Part shown: piece by piece, positions 35,232-44,900 of the stretch
Layout of the letters: the number at the start of each line of letters is the position of its first letter
Numbering within the stretch: the first letter of the stretch is position 1
Assembly: GCA_036625225.1 (NCBI GenBank)
Contig: JAZKUF010000004.1
Coordinates: 124,001 to 188,000 of the forward strand
Source of the DNA: Accumulibacter jenkinsii
GTDB lineage: Bacteria > Pseudomonadota > Gammaproteobacteria > Burkholderiales > Rhodocyclaceae
Length of the DNA: 64,000 nucleotides
Direction: 5' to 3'
Notes under the pieces: model-generated
What the model was told of the DNA's origin: nothing
Database searches by the model: none
What the model saw: the letters and a program-made list of their open reading frames with translations, nothing else
Translations under genes and position numbers: made by a program

Positions 35232-37631
35232 ATGACGACCACTTCTAATGCGCTGGATGGCTTGCTTTACATTCGAAACGGCCATCCCGCTGGCCGCTGG
35301 AATTTTCCGGATGCGGTGGGAACCCCCTTCATCACGCCCGGGGGAATCGGCAACGCCGTCAGCCTGAGTTACAGCTTCCCTGGCAGCTTGCCTGGCTATT
35401 CCTCCGAACCGGGTTTCCTGGCATTTAACGATCTTCAGAAGCAGGCCACGCGAACCCTTCTATCATCCATTGAAGCGTTGATTGACGTGGATTTCAACGA
35501 GATCGCGGGCGTTGGCCAGCTGACGTTCGGGATGTCATCGCAGCCCGCCGGCCAGGGAGGCTTCGCCTACGCACCCGCTTTCTCATATGCTTACCGGAGC
35601 AATATTGAATCCGTCACCGAGCTCGACACCGGGGGCGATGTCTGGATCAACCGCAACCAGAGCTGGGTCGCAGACGCCTGGATTCCTGGTCATGATGGCT
35701 ATGCGACCTTACTCCATGAAACAGGGCATGCGCTCGGCCTGAAACATCCGTTTGACGGCACCTACACTCTGGCTGCGTCACTTGACGACGAGAGCCATAC
35801 GGTCATGTCCTACACCCGGGCACCCCACTCCGCCCTGATTGCCGTCACCGGAAACCAATGGAGTTACTCGTGGCTCATCACTCATCTGCGGCCAAGCACC
35901 TTGATGCCCCTGGACATCGAGGCCCTGCAATCCCTTTATGGCGCCAACACGACCACCCGAACCGGCAACGACATTTATCACTGGTCGAATAATGCCGAAA
36001 TACTGGAGACGATCTGGGATGCCGGGGGCACCGATACGATTGACTGCTCCAATCAAACCCTCACCTGCATCATCGATTTGCGCGCCGGGAACTACAGTTC
36101 AATCGGTTTACGTCTGACCGATGCAGAGAAACGCCTGGGATTGGATTTGCCCGTGTGGTTCACGGCAGCGCTTCCCGCCGACATCTACAACGGCAGTCAC
36201 AATTTGGCGATTGCCAAGGGCGTTGTCATCGAAAAAGCGCTGGGCGGAAGCGGCAATGATCAACTGATCGGCAACACGGCCAACAACCTGCTTTCCGGTG
36301 GCGGCGGCAACGACAGCCTCAGTGGCGGAGCTGGCAATGACACTCTCGATGGTGGCGCCGGCATCGACACCCTGTCCGGTGGGGATGGCAGCGACACCTA
36401 CTACGTTCGCGACATCAACGACCTCGTCAGCGAGACCAGCGCGCTAGCCAGCACCGGCGGTACTGACTATGTTCGCAGCTACCTGGCCGCCTACACCCTC
36501 ACCGCCAACGTCGAGAATGGTCGCATCGTCGCCACCGGCACGGCCAATCTGACCGGCAACAACCTGAACAACCTCCTTTACGCTGGCAGCGGCAACAACG
36601 TCCTCGATGGCAGCACAGGCACCGACACCGTCAGCTACGCCTATGGCGTTACCGGCACCACCGGCGTCAGCGTCAATTTGTCCAAAACATCGGCGCAGGC
36701 CACTGGTGGCTCAGGCACCGACACCCTGTTGAGCATCGAGAAACTGATCGGCTCCGCCTACGCTGACAAGCTTACCGGCAACACCGGCGCCAACAGCCTG
36801 ACCGGCAATGGCGGCAACGATACCCTGGATGGTGGCGCCGGCATCGACACCCTGTCCGGCGGGGATGGCAGCGACACCTACTACGTCCGCGACATCGGCG
36901 ACCTCGTCAGCGAGGCCAACGCGCTAGCCAGCACCGGCGGTACTGACCAGGTGCACAGCTACCTGGCCGCCTACACCCTCACCGCCAACGTCGAGAATGG
37001 TCGCATCCGCGCCTCCGACGTGGCCAATCTGACCGGCAACACCCTGAACAATGTTCTTTACGCGGGCACCGGCAACAACGTGCTCGATGGCAGCACAGGC
37101 ACCGACACCGTCAGCTACGCCTATGGCGTCACCGGCACCACCGGCGTCAGCGTCAATTTGTCCAAAACCTCGGCGCAAGCCACCGGTAGTTCTGGCGCCG
37201 ATACCCTTACCAGCATTGAGAACCTGACCGGTTCAAACTACGACGACGTGCTCACGGGCAATACCGGTGCCAACCGACTTGTCGGCGGGCTGGGCAAGGA
37301 CATCCTCACTGGCGGTGCAGGCAACGACGTCTTCGACTTCAATGCCCTCACTGAAACAGGGATCACCATCGCCACCTGGGATGTCATCACCGACTTCGCG
37401 CGCGGTCAGGACAGGATCGACCTGTCGACCATCGATGCGAATGCGGCGACGGCCTCGGTCAATGACGCCTTCACGGCTTTCATTGGCAGTGCGACGACAT
37501 TCTCGGCGGCGGGCCAGTTGAAGCTGGTCGGGAACGTCCTGTACGGCAACACCGACACCGACAGCAGCGCAGAATTCGCCATCCAGCTGACGGGAATCGG
37601 TACGCTGACAATGACTGACTTCATCGCCTAG
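35232..37631 (+). CDS. secreted RTX M10 metalloprotease
   Basis: A 799-aa protein. Residues 1-250 form the M10/serralysin domain with HETGHALGLKH (162-172) and a Met-turn VMSY. RTX repeats begin near residue 335 (GGSGNDQLIG, GGAGNDTLDGGAGID), then two copies of the 160-aa module also found in the 1358-aa protease. The C-terminal secretion domain (TGGAGNDVFDFNALTETG, then ITDFARGQDRIDLSTID) ends the protein. It lacks a signal peptide and DUF4347. The start follows an AAGAAG-type site. It likely uses the same type I exporter, encoded elsewhere. Confidence 0.92.
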   Translation: MTTTSNALDGLLYIRNGHPAGRWNFPDAVGTPFITPGGIGNAVSLSYSFPGSLPGYSSEPGFLAFNDLQKQATRTLLSSIEALIDVDFNEIAGVGQLTFGMSSQPAGQGGFAYAPAFSYAYRSNIESVTELDTGGDVWINRNQSWVADAWIPGHDGYATLLHETGHALGLKHPFDGTYTLAASLDDESHTVMSYTRAPHSALIAVTGNQWSYSWLITHLRPSTLMPLDIEALQSLYGANTTTRTGNDIYHWSNNAEILETIWDAGGTDTIDCSNQTLTCIIDLRAGNYSSIGLRLTDAEKRLGLDLPVWFTAALPADIYNGSHNLAIAKGVVIEKALGGSGNDQLIGNTANNLLSGGGGNDSLSGGAGNDTLDGGAGIDTLSGGDGSDTYYVRDINDLVSETSALASTGGTDYVRSYLAAYTLTANVENGRIVATGTANLTGNNLNNLLYAGSGNNVLDGSTGTDTVSYAYGVTGTTGVSVNLSKTSAQATGGSGTDTLLSIEKLIGSAYADKLTGNTGANSLTGNGGNDTLDGGAGIDTLSGGDGSDTYYVRDIGDLVSEANALASTGGTDQVHSYLAAYTLTANVENGRIRASDVANLTGNTLNNVLYAGTGNNVLDGSTGTDTVSYAYGVTGTTGVSVNLSKTSAQATGSSGADTLTSIENLTGSNYDDVLTGNTGANRLVGGLGKDILTGGAGNDVFDFNALTETGITIATWDVITDFARGQDRIDLSTIDANAATASVNDAFTAFIGSATTFSAAGQLKLVGNVLYGNTDTDSSAEFAIQLTGIGTLTMTDFIA
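36361..37230 (+). repeat. 480-bp modules in the second protease
   Basis: Positions 36361 and 36841 begin near-identical blocks with a spacing of exactly 480 bp, the same period and largely the same sequence as the modules at 20541-22725. The second block diverges after about 37190. Confidence 0.88.
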
Positions 37632-37679
37632 GTGCCATGATCCGCGACCTGCCGCCGGCAGCGCTTGCCACCGGCAGCA

Positions 37680-37707
37680 CCCGTCGCCCGATGAATCGGG
37701 CGACGGG
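37680..37707. terminator. bidirectional hairpin between convergent genes
   Basis: A perfect 13-bp inverted repeat CCCGTCGCCCGAT / ATCGGGCGACGGG with a 2-base spacer (in practice a 12-bp stem and 4-base loop). It sits between the protease stop (37631) and the kinase stop (37783), which converge. No U-run follows on either side, so it may act with Rho or as an mRNA-stabilising end. Confidence 0.6.
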
Positions 37708-37782
37708 AACATGCCGCGGGATAGCCACACGGCAAGCGCAGGCGCCCGCTTGATCGGGCGATCTGTCGACGGGCCGGGCGCC

Positions 37783-38661
37783 TCAGGGCAGCCGTTCTCG
37801 CGGCGGGTCGGGCAGGCTGGCGGCGGCCTTGCGGGCTTGCCGGGCGGCTTCCTCGGCGCTCGCCGCGTCGATCACCTGCAGGACTTCAGCGAGGTCGGCC
37901 AGCGTCTCATCGGGCTTGAAGTGACCCTCGAGGACGCTCTCGGGGCGCAGCTTGCCGGAGTCGTAAAGCGACCAGATTTCCTGGCCGTAGGTGGTGGTCA
38001 GCAGCTCCGGGGCGAACTGGCCGAAGTAGGCGGCGAGATGGTCGACGTCGCGCTCGAGGATCCGGCGGGCGTTGTTGTTGGCGGCGGCATCGATCGCCTG
38101 CGGCAGGTCGATGATCACCGGCCCCTGCTCATCGACCAGGACGTTGTATTCGGAGAGATCGCCGTGCACGATGCCGGCGCAGAGCATGCGGACCACCTGC
38201 CGGATGAGGACCGCGTGGAATTGCCGGGCGAGGTCGTCGGTCAGCACGACGTCGTTGAGCCGTGGCGCCGGTTCGCCGTCGGCGTCGGTCAGCAGTTCCA
38301 TCAGCAACACGCCGGCGTGGAAATTGTACGGTGTCGGCACGCGCACGCCGGCCGCAGCGAGGCGGTAGAGCGCGTCGACCTCGGCATGCTGCCAGGCGGC
38401 TTCCTGTTCCTGGCGGCCGTAGCGCGAACCTTTTTCCATCGCCCGCGCCTGCCGGGTGTTGCGGGTCTTGCGCCCTTCGGTGTAGGCGACCGCCTGGCGG
38501 AAGCTGCGCTGCTGGGCTTCCTTGTAGACCTTGGCGCAGCGCAGGTCGTCGCCGCACTGGACAACATAGACCATTGCCTCCTTGCCGCTCATCAGCTGGC
38601 GGATCACCTGGTCGACCAGGCCGTCGGTGACCAGGGGCAGGAGTCTGCTCGGGGTTTTCAT
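37783..38661 (-). CDS. RIO1-type serine kinase (PA4780-like)
   Basis: A 292-aa protein kinase-like enzyme. The ATP-loop region GKEAMVYVVQ is followed by CAKVYKEAQQRSFRQAVAYT; the catalytic loop is GIVHGDLSEYNVLVD and the metal-binding motif is IIDLPQAID, both with the expected Asp. This bacterial RIO group phosphorylates itself; its cellular target is not established. The start overlaps the stop of the lipoprotein gene (ATGA), so the two are co-transcribed. Confidence 0.9.
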   Translation of the reverse strand: MKTPSRLLPLVTDGLVDQVIRQLMSGKEAMVYVVQCGDDLRCAKVYKEAQQRSFRQAVAYTEGRKTRNTRQARAMEKGSRYGRQEQEAAWQHAEVDALYRLAAAGVRVPTPYNFHAGVLLMELLTDADGEPAPRLNDVVLTDDLARQFHAVLIRQVVRMLCAGIVHGDLSEYNVLVDEQGPVIIDLPQAIDAAANNNARRILERDVDHLAAYFGQFAPELLTTTYGQEIWSLYDSGKLRPESVLEGHFKPDETLADLAEVLQVIDAASAEEAARQARKAAASLPDPPRERLP

Positions 38662-39233
38662 GGAGATTCGCCTTTCTGCTGCTCCAGGTTGCGCTGCATC
38701 AGCGCAAAGAAACGGTCGTAGAATCGCCCGGCCGGAATCGTTTCGCTCGCCACCTTGACCAGCGAATCGTCGCTCGAGGTGAGCGGGATCGATACCGAGC
38801 CGATCGCCGCAACGCCGACGCTCGCCGAGTTCGGATTCTTCTTCAGGGCATAACGCTCCTGGATCGCGTTCACGTATGCCGTGGCGACCTTGCCGAGGCC
38901 GCCCTCGGGGACGCAGACGACATTGAACATGATCTGCACGTGCACTTCGCCCTCGGGCTGGAAATGCTTGCTGGCGCTGATGAAATCGGTCTTCACCGTG
39001 GTCGGCAGATAGCCCTGGCTGAGGAGCGCGCGACGGGCGGCCTCGCAGGTCGCGCCGACGCTCGCGTCGAACAGGCGGGAAAAGGTCTCGTTGGCCTCGA
39101 AATCTTCATTCTGGTAGACGGTGAGCGCGGGCTGCATGCTGCCGCAGGCAGCCAGCAGACCGGCCAGCGCCGCCAGAGCCCAGCAGGCGACGACGCAGCG
39201 TATCGAGCGGATGACCGATGGGCAGCGCGCCAG
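38658..39233 (-). CDS. DUF2242 lipoprotein
   Basis: About 190 aa. A hydrophobic stretch ends in the lipobox LAGLLAAC, so it is a predicted lipoprotein; the mature part (YQNEDFEANETFSRLFDASV, then FQPEGEVHVQIMFNVVCVPE) matches DUF2242. The start is unclear: between the polA stop and the signal peptide no ATG, GTG or TTG lies in frame. The position given assumes CTG at 39233. The alternative is an ATG inside the 3' end of polA (39332 or 39362), giving an atypically long leader, or a sequencing error. Confidence 0.75.
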   Translation of the reverse strand: MARCPSVIRSIRCVVACWALAALAGLLAACGSMQPALTVYQNEDFEANETFSRLFDASVGATCEAARRALLSQGYLPTTVKTDFISASKHFQPEGEVHVQIMFNVVCVPEGGLGKVATAYVNAIQERYALKKNPNSASVGVAAIGSVSIPLTSSDDSLVKVASETIPAGRFYDRFFALMQRNLEQQKGESP

Positions 39234-39262
39234 GAGCGGGGAAGTTCGCCCGCGTCGACCGG

Positions 39263-42007
39263 TCAATGCGCCTCGTCCCAGTTTGCCCCGACCCCGACAT
39301 CGACCACCAGCGGCACCCGCAGGCGGGCCCATTCGGTCATCAGGCGGGGCAATTCGGCGCACAGGTGCTGCAACTCGTCGGCCGGCACTTCGAGGACGAG
39401 TTCGTCATGCACCTGCATCAGCAGACGGCTGCGCAGGTTCTGTTCGTCGAGCCAGCGCTGGACGACGATCATCGCCGACTTGATGAGATCCGCCGCCGAA
39501 CCCTGCATCGGCGCGTTGATCGCTGCCCGCTCGGCGCCCTGACGACGGCCGGCCTGGTTCGAGCGGATTTCGGGCAGCCACAGCCGGCGGCCGTAAACGG
39601 TTTCGACATAACCCTGCGTGCGGGCGGTCTCGCGGGTGGTCGCCATGTAGCGGGCGACGCCGGGGTAGCGCGCGAAATAGCGTTCGATGTAGGCCTGCGC
39701 GGCGCCGCGTTCGAGATCGAGCTGGCGCGCGAGACCGAAAGCGCTCATGCCGTAGATCAGGCCGAAGTTGATCACCTTGGCGACGCGGCGCTGGTCGGGA
39801 CCGACCTCGCTCGTGGCGACGCCGAAAATTTCGGCAGCGGTCGCCCGATGGACGTCCTCGCCTTGGGCGAAGGCTTCGAGCAGGCGCGCATCTTCGGAAA
39901 GATGCGCCATGATCCGCAGTTCGACCTGCGAGTAATCGGCGGAGACGATGTGGCTGCCGGGTGCGGCAATGAAAGCCGCGCGGATGCGCCGACCTTCGGC
40001 CGTCCGCACCGGGATGTTCTGCAGATTGGGGTCGCTCGACGCCAGCCGGCCGGTGACCGCGATCGCCTGCGCGTAGCTCGTGTGCACCCGGCCGGTGGCG
40101 GCGTTGACCATCTTCGGCAACTTGTCGGTATAGGTCCCCTTGAGCTTCGAGAGCTGTCGCGATTCGAGCAGGATCTTCGGCAGCGGGTAATCGAGCGCGA
40201 GTTCGGAGAGCACCTCCTCGTCGGTGGACGGCGTCCCCGACGGGGTTTTCTTCTTCACCGGCAGGCCGAGCCTGTCGAACAGGATCTCCGCGAGCTGCTT
40301 CGGCGAGTTCACGTTGAACGGCTGTCCGGCCGCGAGGTAGGCGCGTGCTTCGAGGTCGAGCAGGCGCTTGCCGATTTCGTGGCTCTGCTGCGCGAGCAAC
40401 TGCGAATCGATCCGGACGCCGTGACGTTCCATGCGGAAGAGGATCTCGCGCACCGGCATTTCGATCGTTTCATAGACCTGCAGGAGGCCCGCGTCGGCGG
40501 CGATCTGCGGATACAGCCGGGCGTGCAGGCGCAGGCAGAGGTCGGCGTCTTCGGCGGCATATTCGGCGGCCTGGTCGATCGCCACCTGGTCGAAACGGAT
40601 CTGGTTCACGCCCTTGCCGCAGAGCGCTTCGTAGGGAATCGTCGCGAGGCCGAGATGGCGCTTCGCGAGGGTGCCGAGGTCATGCCCGCGCACGCCCTCC
40701 TTGCCGGCTTCGAGGACGTATGACTGGAGCAGCGTGTCGTGCGCGACGCCGGCAAGCTGCAGGCCATGGTTCGCGAGCACATGCTGGTCGTACTTGAGGT
40801 GCTGGCCGATCTTCGGGTAGCGATCGGCTTCGAGCCACGGCTTGAGGCGCGCCAGCACGTCGTCGAAGGGCAGCTGCGCCGGCGCACCCGGATAGTGATG
40901 GGCGAGCGGCAGGTAGGCCGCGTCGCCGACGGCGACCGCGAGCGAGAGGCCGACGAGGCGAGCGGCGAAGGGATCGAGGCTGGTCGTTTCGGTATCGAAA
41001 GCGGTCAGCGGACTGCGCTCGATCTTCTCCAGCCAGCGCTCGAAGGTGGGCCAGTCGAGGATCGTTTCGTAGGCCGCCCGGTGAGCGCCGTCGCTTGGCG
41101 GATCCGGCTGCGGGCCCGGCGCTGCGACCGTCGGCCCATCGCTGGCCGCAGCCTCGCCCTCGACTTCCTTGAGCCAGCTGCGCAGCTCGTAGTGCGTAAA
41201 AATCTCGATCAGCCGTGCACGGTCGGCCGGACGCGGCTTGAGGTCGGTCGGCGAGAGCGACAGGTCGAGGTCGCAGCGCACCGTCACCAGCCGGCGCGCG
41301 AGCGGCAGAAAGCCGAGCGCGCGGCGCAGGTTGTCGCCGACCACGCCCTTGATGTCGGCGGCGGCGGCGATGACGCCGTCGAGCGAACCGTACTGCGCCA
41401 GCCACCTGGCAGCGGTCTTGGCACCGACCTTGTCGACGCCGGGAACGTTATCGACCGGGTCGCCGATCAGCGCCAGGTAATCGACGATGTGCGCCGCCGG
41501 GACGCCGAACTTCCTGAGCACGCCGGCTTCGTCGAAGACCTCGTTGCTCATGGTGTTCACCAGCCGGACCTGCGGTCCGACCAGTTGCGCGAGATCCTTG
41601 TCGCCGGTCGACACCACCACGTGCACGCCCTGCGCTGCGGCCTGCGTCGCCAGGGTGCCGATGACGTCGTCGGCTTCGACGCCGTCGACCATCAGCAGCG
41701 GCCAGCCGAGCGCTGTGATCGCCGCGTGCAGGGGTTCGATCTGGCGCACCAGGTCATCCGGCATCGATGGCCGGTTGGCCTTGTACTGCGGATACCAGTC
41801 GTCGCGAAAGGTCCTGCCCTTGGCGTCGAAGACGCAGCCCTTGTAGTCGATTCCCGCTGCCTGGTAGTCGCTTTCGAGCCGGCGCAGCATGTTGAGCACA
41901 CCATGTATCGCCCCGGTCGGTTCGTCGTGCGTCGTGCGCAGGTCGGGCATGGCATGAAAAGCGCGGTAGAGGTAGGACGATCCATCGACCAGCAACAGGG
42001 TGGGCAT
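39263..42007 (-). CDS. polA: DNA polymerase I
   Basis: A 914-aa polymerase with all three domains. The N-terminal 5'-3' exonuclease starts MPTLLLVDGSSYLYRAFHAM and has VDGVEADDVIGTLA and GDPVDNVPGVDKVGAKTA. The 3'-5' exonuclease has AFDTETTSLDP with the catalytic Asp/Glu retained, so proofreading is likely. The polymerase has SADYSQVELRIMAHLSEDAR, RRVAKVINFGLIYGMSAFGL and LLMQVHDELVLEVP. Functions in Okazaki-fragment processing and repair. The start at 42007 is by homology; a longer frame upstream has none. Confidence 0.97.
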   Translation of the reverse strand: MPTLLLVDGSSYLYRAFHAMPDLRTTHDEPTGAIHGVLNMLRRLESDYQAAGIDYKGCVFDAKGRTFRDDWYPQYKANRPSMPDDLVRQIEPLHAAITALGWPLLMVDGVEADDVIGTLATQAAAQGVHVVVSTGDKDLAQLVGPQVRLVNTMSNEVFDEAGVLRKFGVPAAHIVDYLALIGDPVDNVPGVDKVGAKTAARWLAQYGSLDGVIAAAADIKGVVGDNLRRALGFLPLARRLVTVRCDLDLSLSPTDLKPRPADRARLIEIFTHYELRSWLKEVEGEAAASDGPTVAAPGPQPDPPSDGAHRAAYETILDWPTFERWLEKIERSPLTAFDTETTSLDPFAARLVGLSLAVAVGDAAYLPLAHHYPGAPAQLPFDDVLARLKPWLEADRYPKIGQHLKYDQHVLANHGLQLAGVAHDTLLQSYVLEAGKEGVRGHDLGTLAKRHLGLATIPYEALCGKGVNQIRFDQVAIDQAAEYAAEDADLCLRLHARLYPQIAADAGLLQVYETIEMPVREILFRMERHGVRIDSQLLAQQSHEIGKRLLDLEARAYLAAGQPFNVNSPKQLAEILFDRLGLPVKKKTPSGTPSTDEEVLSELALDYPLPKILLESRQLSKLKGTYTDKLPKMVNAATGRVHTSYAQAIAVTGRLASSDPNLQNIPVRTAEGRRIRAAFIAAPGSHIVSADYSQVELRIMAHLSEDARLLEAFAQGEDVHRATAAEIFGVATSEVGPDQRRVAKVINFGLIYGMSAFGLARQLDLERGAAQAYIERYFARYPGVARYMATTRETARTQGYVETVYGRRLWLPEIRSNQAGRRQGAERAAINAPMQGSAADLIKSAMIVVQRWLDEQNLRSRLLMQVHDELVLEVPADELQHLCAELPRLMTEWARLRVPLVVDVGVGANWDEAH

Positions 42008-42221
42008 AGGCAAATCGCGAAATGAACGGGAAGAGAAGAGGACCGGAGAACCTCGCCGGCCGCGGCGCCAGATGGCCGGTGAATCGCTGGCATTATCGCA
42101 GACTTCGTCGGCCATACCGCAGCGCTGTCGGGCTGGGTCGCGGGCTGACGGTCAATCTGTACTACAATCCCGATAAACCAGTCAGCTGCTCGCTGATTGC
42201 TCAATCTTCCGGAAATCGCCC

Positions 42222-42563
42222 ATGCGCCGCTCTCAAGCTCTCCTTGCCGTCCTCGCATTCGTGAGCGCAGCGGCCGTAGCCCAGAATTCCGCCGATCTGC
42301 AGCCGCTGCCGGCGGTGCCGCCGCCGCCCCCCGAGATGGCGCCCTTCGACGCCGCTCTCGAGCCCGAAGTGACGATCAGCAAACGCGACGGTGACATCGT
42401 CGAGGAGCACCGGATCAACGGCAAGCTCTACCGGATCAAGGTGACGCCAGCGCACGGCGTCCCCTACTCCCTGATCGACCGCGAAGGCGACGGCAACTTC
42501 AGCCCCGAGCAGATGGGAACTCCCGGCCTCGCCGTGCCGATGTGGGTCATCGGAACGTTCTGA
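42222..42563 (+). CDS. DUF2782 protein
   Basis: A 113-aa protein with a signal peptide (about residues 1-20), a proline-rich stretch and the DUF2782 core (EPEVTISKRDGDIVEEHRIN, then YRIKVTPAHGVPYSLIDREG). Divergent from polA, the usual neighbour in betaproteobacteria. Function unknown, probably periplasmic. Confidence 0.88.
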   Translation: MRRSQALLAVLAFVSAAAVAQNSADLQPLPAVPPPPPEMAPFDAALEPEVTISKRDGDIVEEHRINGKLYRIKVTPAHGVPYSLIDREGDGNFSPEQMGTPGLAVPMWVIGTF

Positions 42564-42704
42564 CCGCACAAGGTGCCTGGCTCGCGGGAGCGGCGTTTTC
42601 CCGCCGCCAGGCAAGCGCCGGATCGCCCGGCTTGCCGCTTCGGCTGGCCTCTTCTTTTCCCGGCTGCCAGCCTCCCTTCCCTTCACCTTTGCCCGAGCCT
42701 TTTC

Positions 42705-43442
42705 ATGGAGCACTTCCCTATCCCCGCCCCGGCATTCGACGGCGGCTGCCGCAGCGTCGAACCGGGCAGTGCCTTCAACTGGCTCCGGCAGGGCTGGGCG
42801 ATCTTCATCGTCAATCCGGGCGTCTGGATGGCCATGATGATCCTGGTCATCGTCATCTATGTCGGCGTCGCCATGGTGCCGCTGTTCGGACTGCTCGCCG
42901 CGCCTCTGCTGACGCCGCTGCTCGCGGCCGGCATGCTGTGCGCCTGCCAGCGGGTGGCGCGCGAGGAAAGGCTCGACATCAGTGACCTGTTCATCGCTTG
43001 CCAGCGCCATGGCAGCCCCCTGGTGATGCTCGGCGTCTTCTACATGCTCGCCATGCTCGGGGTTTTCCTGTTGCTTTTTCTCTTCGTCGGCGGCGGCGTC
43101 GCCGGCGGCCTGCTGCTCGGCAACCCGCTCGGGGTGGGCTTCGCCCTCGGCAGTTTTCTCTTCGCCGGCTTTCTCTGGCTGCTGCTCTCGCTGCCGATCC
43201 TGATGGCCCTCTGGTTCGCCCCGGCGCTGGTGCTGTTCAACCGGATGCCGCCGGCCGACGCGCTGCGCGCGAGCTTCCGGGCCTGTGTCGGAAACGCCGT
43301 CGCGCTGCTGCTCCATGCTGTGCTCGCCATGCTCCTCTGTTTTCTGGCGGTGCTGCCGGCCGGTCTCGGCCTGCTGGTCATCGGCCCGATCCTGGCGGGC
43401 TCGGTGTATGCCTCCTATCGTGACATCTTCATCGCCGCCTGA
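42705..43442 (+). CDS. BPSS1780-type membrane protein
   Basis: A 245-aa protein with about six hydrophobic segments. Family traits: AFNWLRQGWAIFIVNPGVWM near the start, an invariant-looking AGMLCACQRVAREE and the C-terminal GSVYASYRDIFIA. Function unknown. The start at 42705 is chosen by family length. It is followed 13 bases later by a paralogue, a paired arrangement known in this group. Confidence 0.85.
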   Translation: MEHFPIPAPAFDGGCRSVEPGSAFNWLRQGWAIFIVNPGVWMAMMILVIVIYVGVAMVPLFGLLAAPLLTPLLAAGMLCACQRVAREERLDISDLFIACQRHGSPLVMLGVFYMLAMLGVFLLLFLFVGGGVAGGLLLGNPLGVGFALGSFLFAGFLWLLLSLPILMALWFAPALVLFNRMPPADALRASFRACVGNAVALLLHAVLAMLLCFLAVLPAGLGLLVIGPILAGSVYASYRDIFIAA

Positions 43443-43455
43443 GTGAGCTGACGAC

Positions 43456-44232
43456 ATGCAAGCACTGACTCTTCCCGCCGCGCAAGGATGGCGCTGGCTG
43501 ACCGAAGGCTTCCGGCTGTTTCGCCAGAATCACCTGATGCTGGCCTTCCTGGTGATCAGCTACTGGATGCTGATGGCGCTGGTGAATGTCATCCCGATCG
43601 TCGGCACCATCGCCACGACCCTGTGCATCCCGGCTTTCTCGGTCAGCCTGATGAACGCCTGCCGGAGCATCGAGCGCGGCCTGCCGCTGGCGCCCCAAAT
43701 CCTCTTCTCGGGCTTTCAGCGCAACCTGCGGGCGCTGCTCACCCTCGGCGCCATCTATCTGGCGGCGACGGTCCTCATCCTCGCCATTTCGGCGCTGGCC
43801 GACGACGGTGCGCTGATGTCGATGATGCTGTTCGGCGAGAAGCCGGACGAGGAGACGATGGCGAGCGGCGACCTGCTGCTCGCGGCCCAGTGTGCGCTGC
43901 TTCTCCTCTGCCCGCTGATCATGGCTTACTGGTACGCGCCGGTGCTGGTCGGCTGGCATGACCTGTCGCCGGCGAAAGCGCTGTTCTTCAGTTTTGTCGC
44001 CTGCCTGCGCAACTGGCGCGCTTTCCTCGTCTACTCGCTGGCGATCCTGGTCGTCGCGACGCTGGTGCCGGGACTCCTTCTGGGCGTTCTCGCCAGCCTG
44101 ATCCCCGGCGGCGCGGGGCTATTGACCATCCTCGGCACGGTGCTGGTCATCCTGGTTCTCGCGCCGACGCTCTTCGCGAGCTTCTACGTCAGCTACCGGG
44201 ATGTTTTCGTGACCCTTGAAGACGATGGCTGA
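43456..44232 (+). CDS. BPSS1780-type membrane protein, paralogue
   Basis: A 258-aa protein, similar in layout to its upstream neighbour: WRWLTEGFRLFRQNHLMLAF at the N-terminus, SLMNACRSIERG in the middle and LFASFYVSYRDVFVTLE at the end, with about six membrane spans. Its last codons overlap the nadD start by 8 bases, coupling the pair to the nadD operon. Function unknown. Confidence 0.85.
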   Translation: MQALTLPAAQGWRWLTEGFRLFRQNHLMLAFLVISYWMLMALVNVIPIVGTIATTLCIPAFSVSLMNACRSIERGLPLAPQILFSGFQRNLRALLTLGAIYLAATVLILAISALADDGALMSMMLFGEKPDEETMASGDLLLAAQCALLLLCPLIMAYWYAPVLVGWHDLSPAKALFFSFVACLRNWRAFLVYSLAILVVATLVPGLLLGVLASLIPGGAGLLTILGTVLVILVLAPTLFASFYVSYRDVFVTLEDDG

Positions 44233-44893
44233 CAGCCCGCCCGGGTCGGCACTGGGCGTTTTCGGCGGCACTTTCGACCCGATCCATCTCGGCCACCTGC
44301 GTCTCGCCGAAGAAGCGCTCGACGGCCTGGGGCTCGCCAGCATCCGCTGGATTCCGGCCGGCCAGCCGGCGCTGCGTGGCCGGCCGCAAGTCGCGGCCGA
44401 AGAACGGCTGGCGATGGTGCGGCTGGCCACCGCCGGCAACCCCCGCTTCACGGTCGATGCGAGCGAAGTCGACAGCCGGCTGCCGAGCTACACGGTGACC
44501 ACCCTCGAACGTCTGCGCGCGAGCGAAGGCGCGCAGCAACCGCTCGTCCTGCTGCTCGGCGCCGACGCTTTCGCCCGGCTGCCCGGCTGGCACCGCTGGC
44601 AGTCGCTGTTTGCGCTCGCGCACCTCGCCGTCGCTCATCGCCCCGGCTTTCCGATCGCGCCCGACCAACTACCGGCAGCGCTCGCGAACGCTTTTCGCGA
44701 ACGCGGGTCTGCCCACCAGGCGGCCCTTGGCGAATCGCCGGCAGGACGCATCGTCACCTTTGCCATGACCCAGCTCGCGATCTCGGCGACGCAGATTCGC
44801 GCCTTGCTGGCAAATGGCCGCAGCGTCCGTTATTTGCTGCCCGACGAAGTTATCGCTTATATTCGCAGGCAGCACCTTTACCAGGAACACTGA
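44225..44893 (+). CDS. nadD: nicotinate-nucleotide adenylyltransferase
   Basis: A 222-aa NaMN adenylyltransferase for NAD synthesis. Nucleotidyltransferase motif GVFGGTFDPIHLGHLRLAEE near the N-terminus with the (H/T)xGH signature, then LLGADAFARLPGWHRW and the C-terminal ISATQIRALLANGRSVRYLL carrying the ISxTxxR motif. The start at 44225 overlaps the preceding gene. First of the conserved nadD-rsfS-rlmH-maf run. Confidence 0.96.
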   Translation: MADSPPGSALGVFGGTFDPIHLGHLRLAEEALDGLGLASIRWIPAGQPALRGRPQVAAEERLAMVRLATAGNPRFTVDASEVDSRLPSYTVTTLERLRASEGAQQPLVLLLGADAFARLPGWHRWQSLFALAHLAVAHRPGFPIAPDQLPAALANAFRERGSAHQAALGESPAGRIVTFAMTQLAISATQIRALLANGRSVRYLLPDEVIAYIRRQHLYQEH

Positions 44894-44900
44894 ACACACA

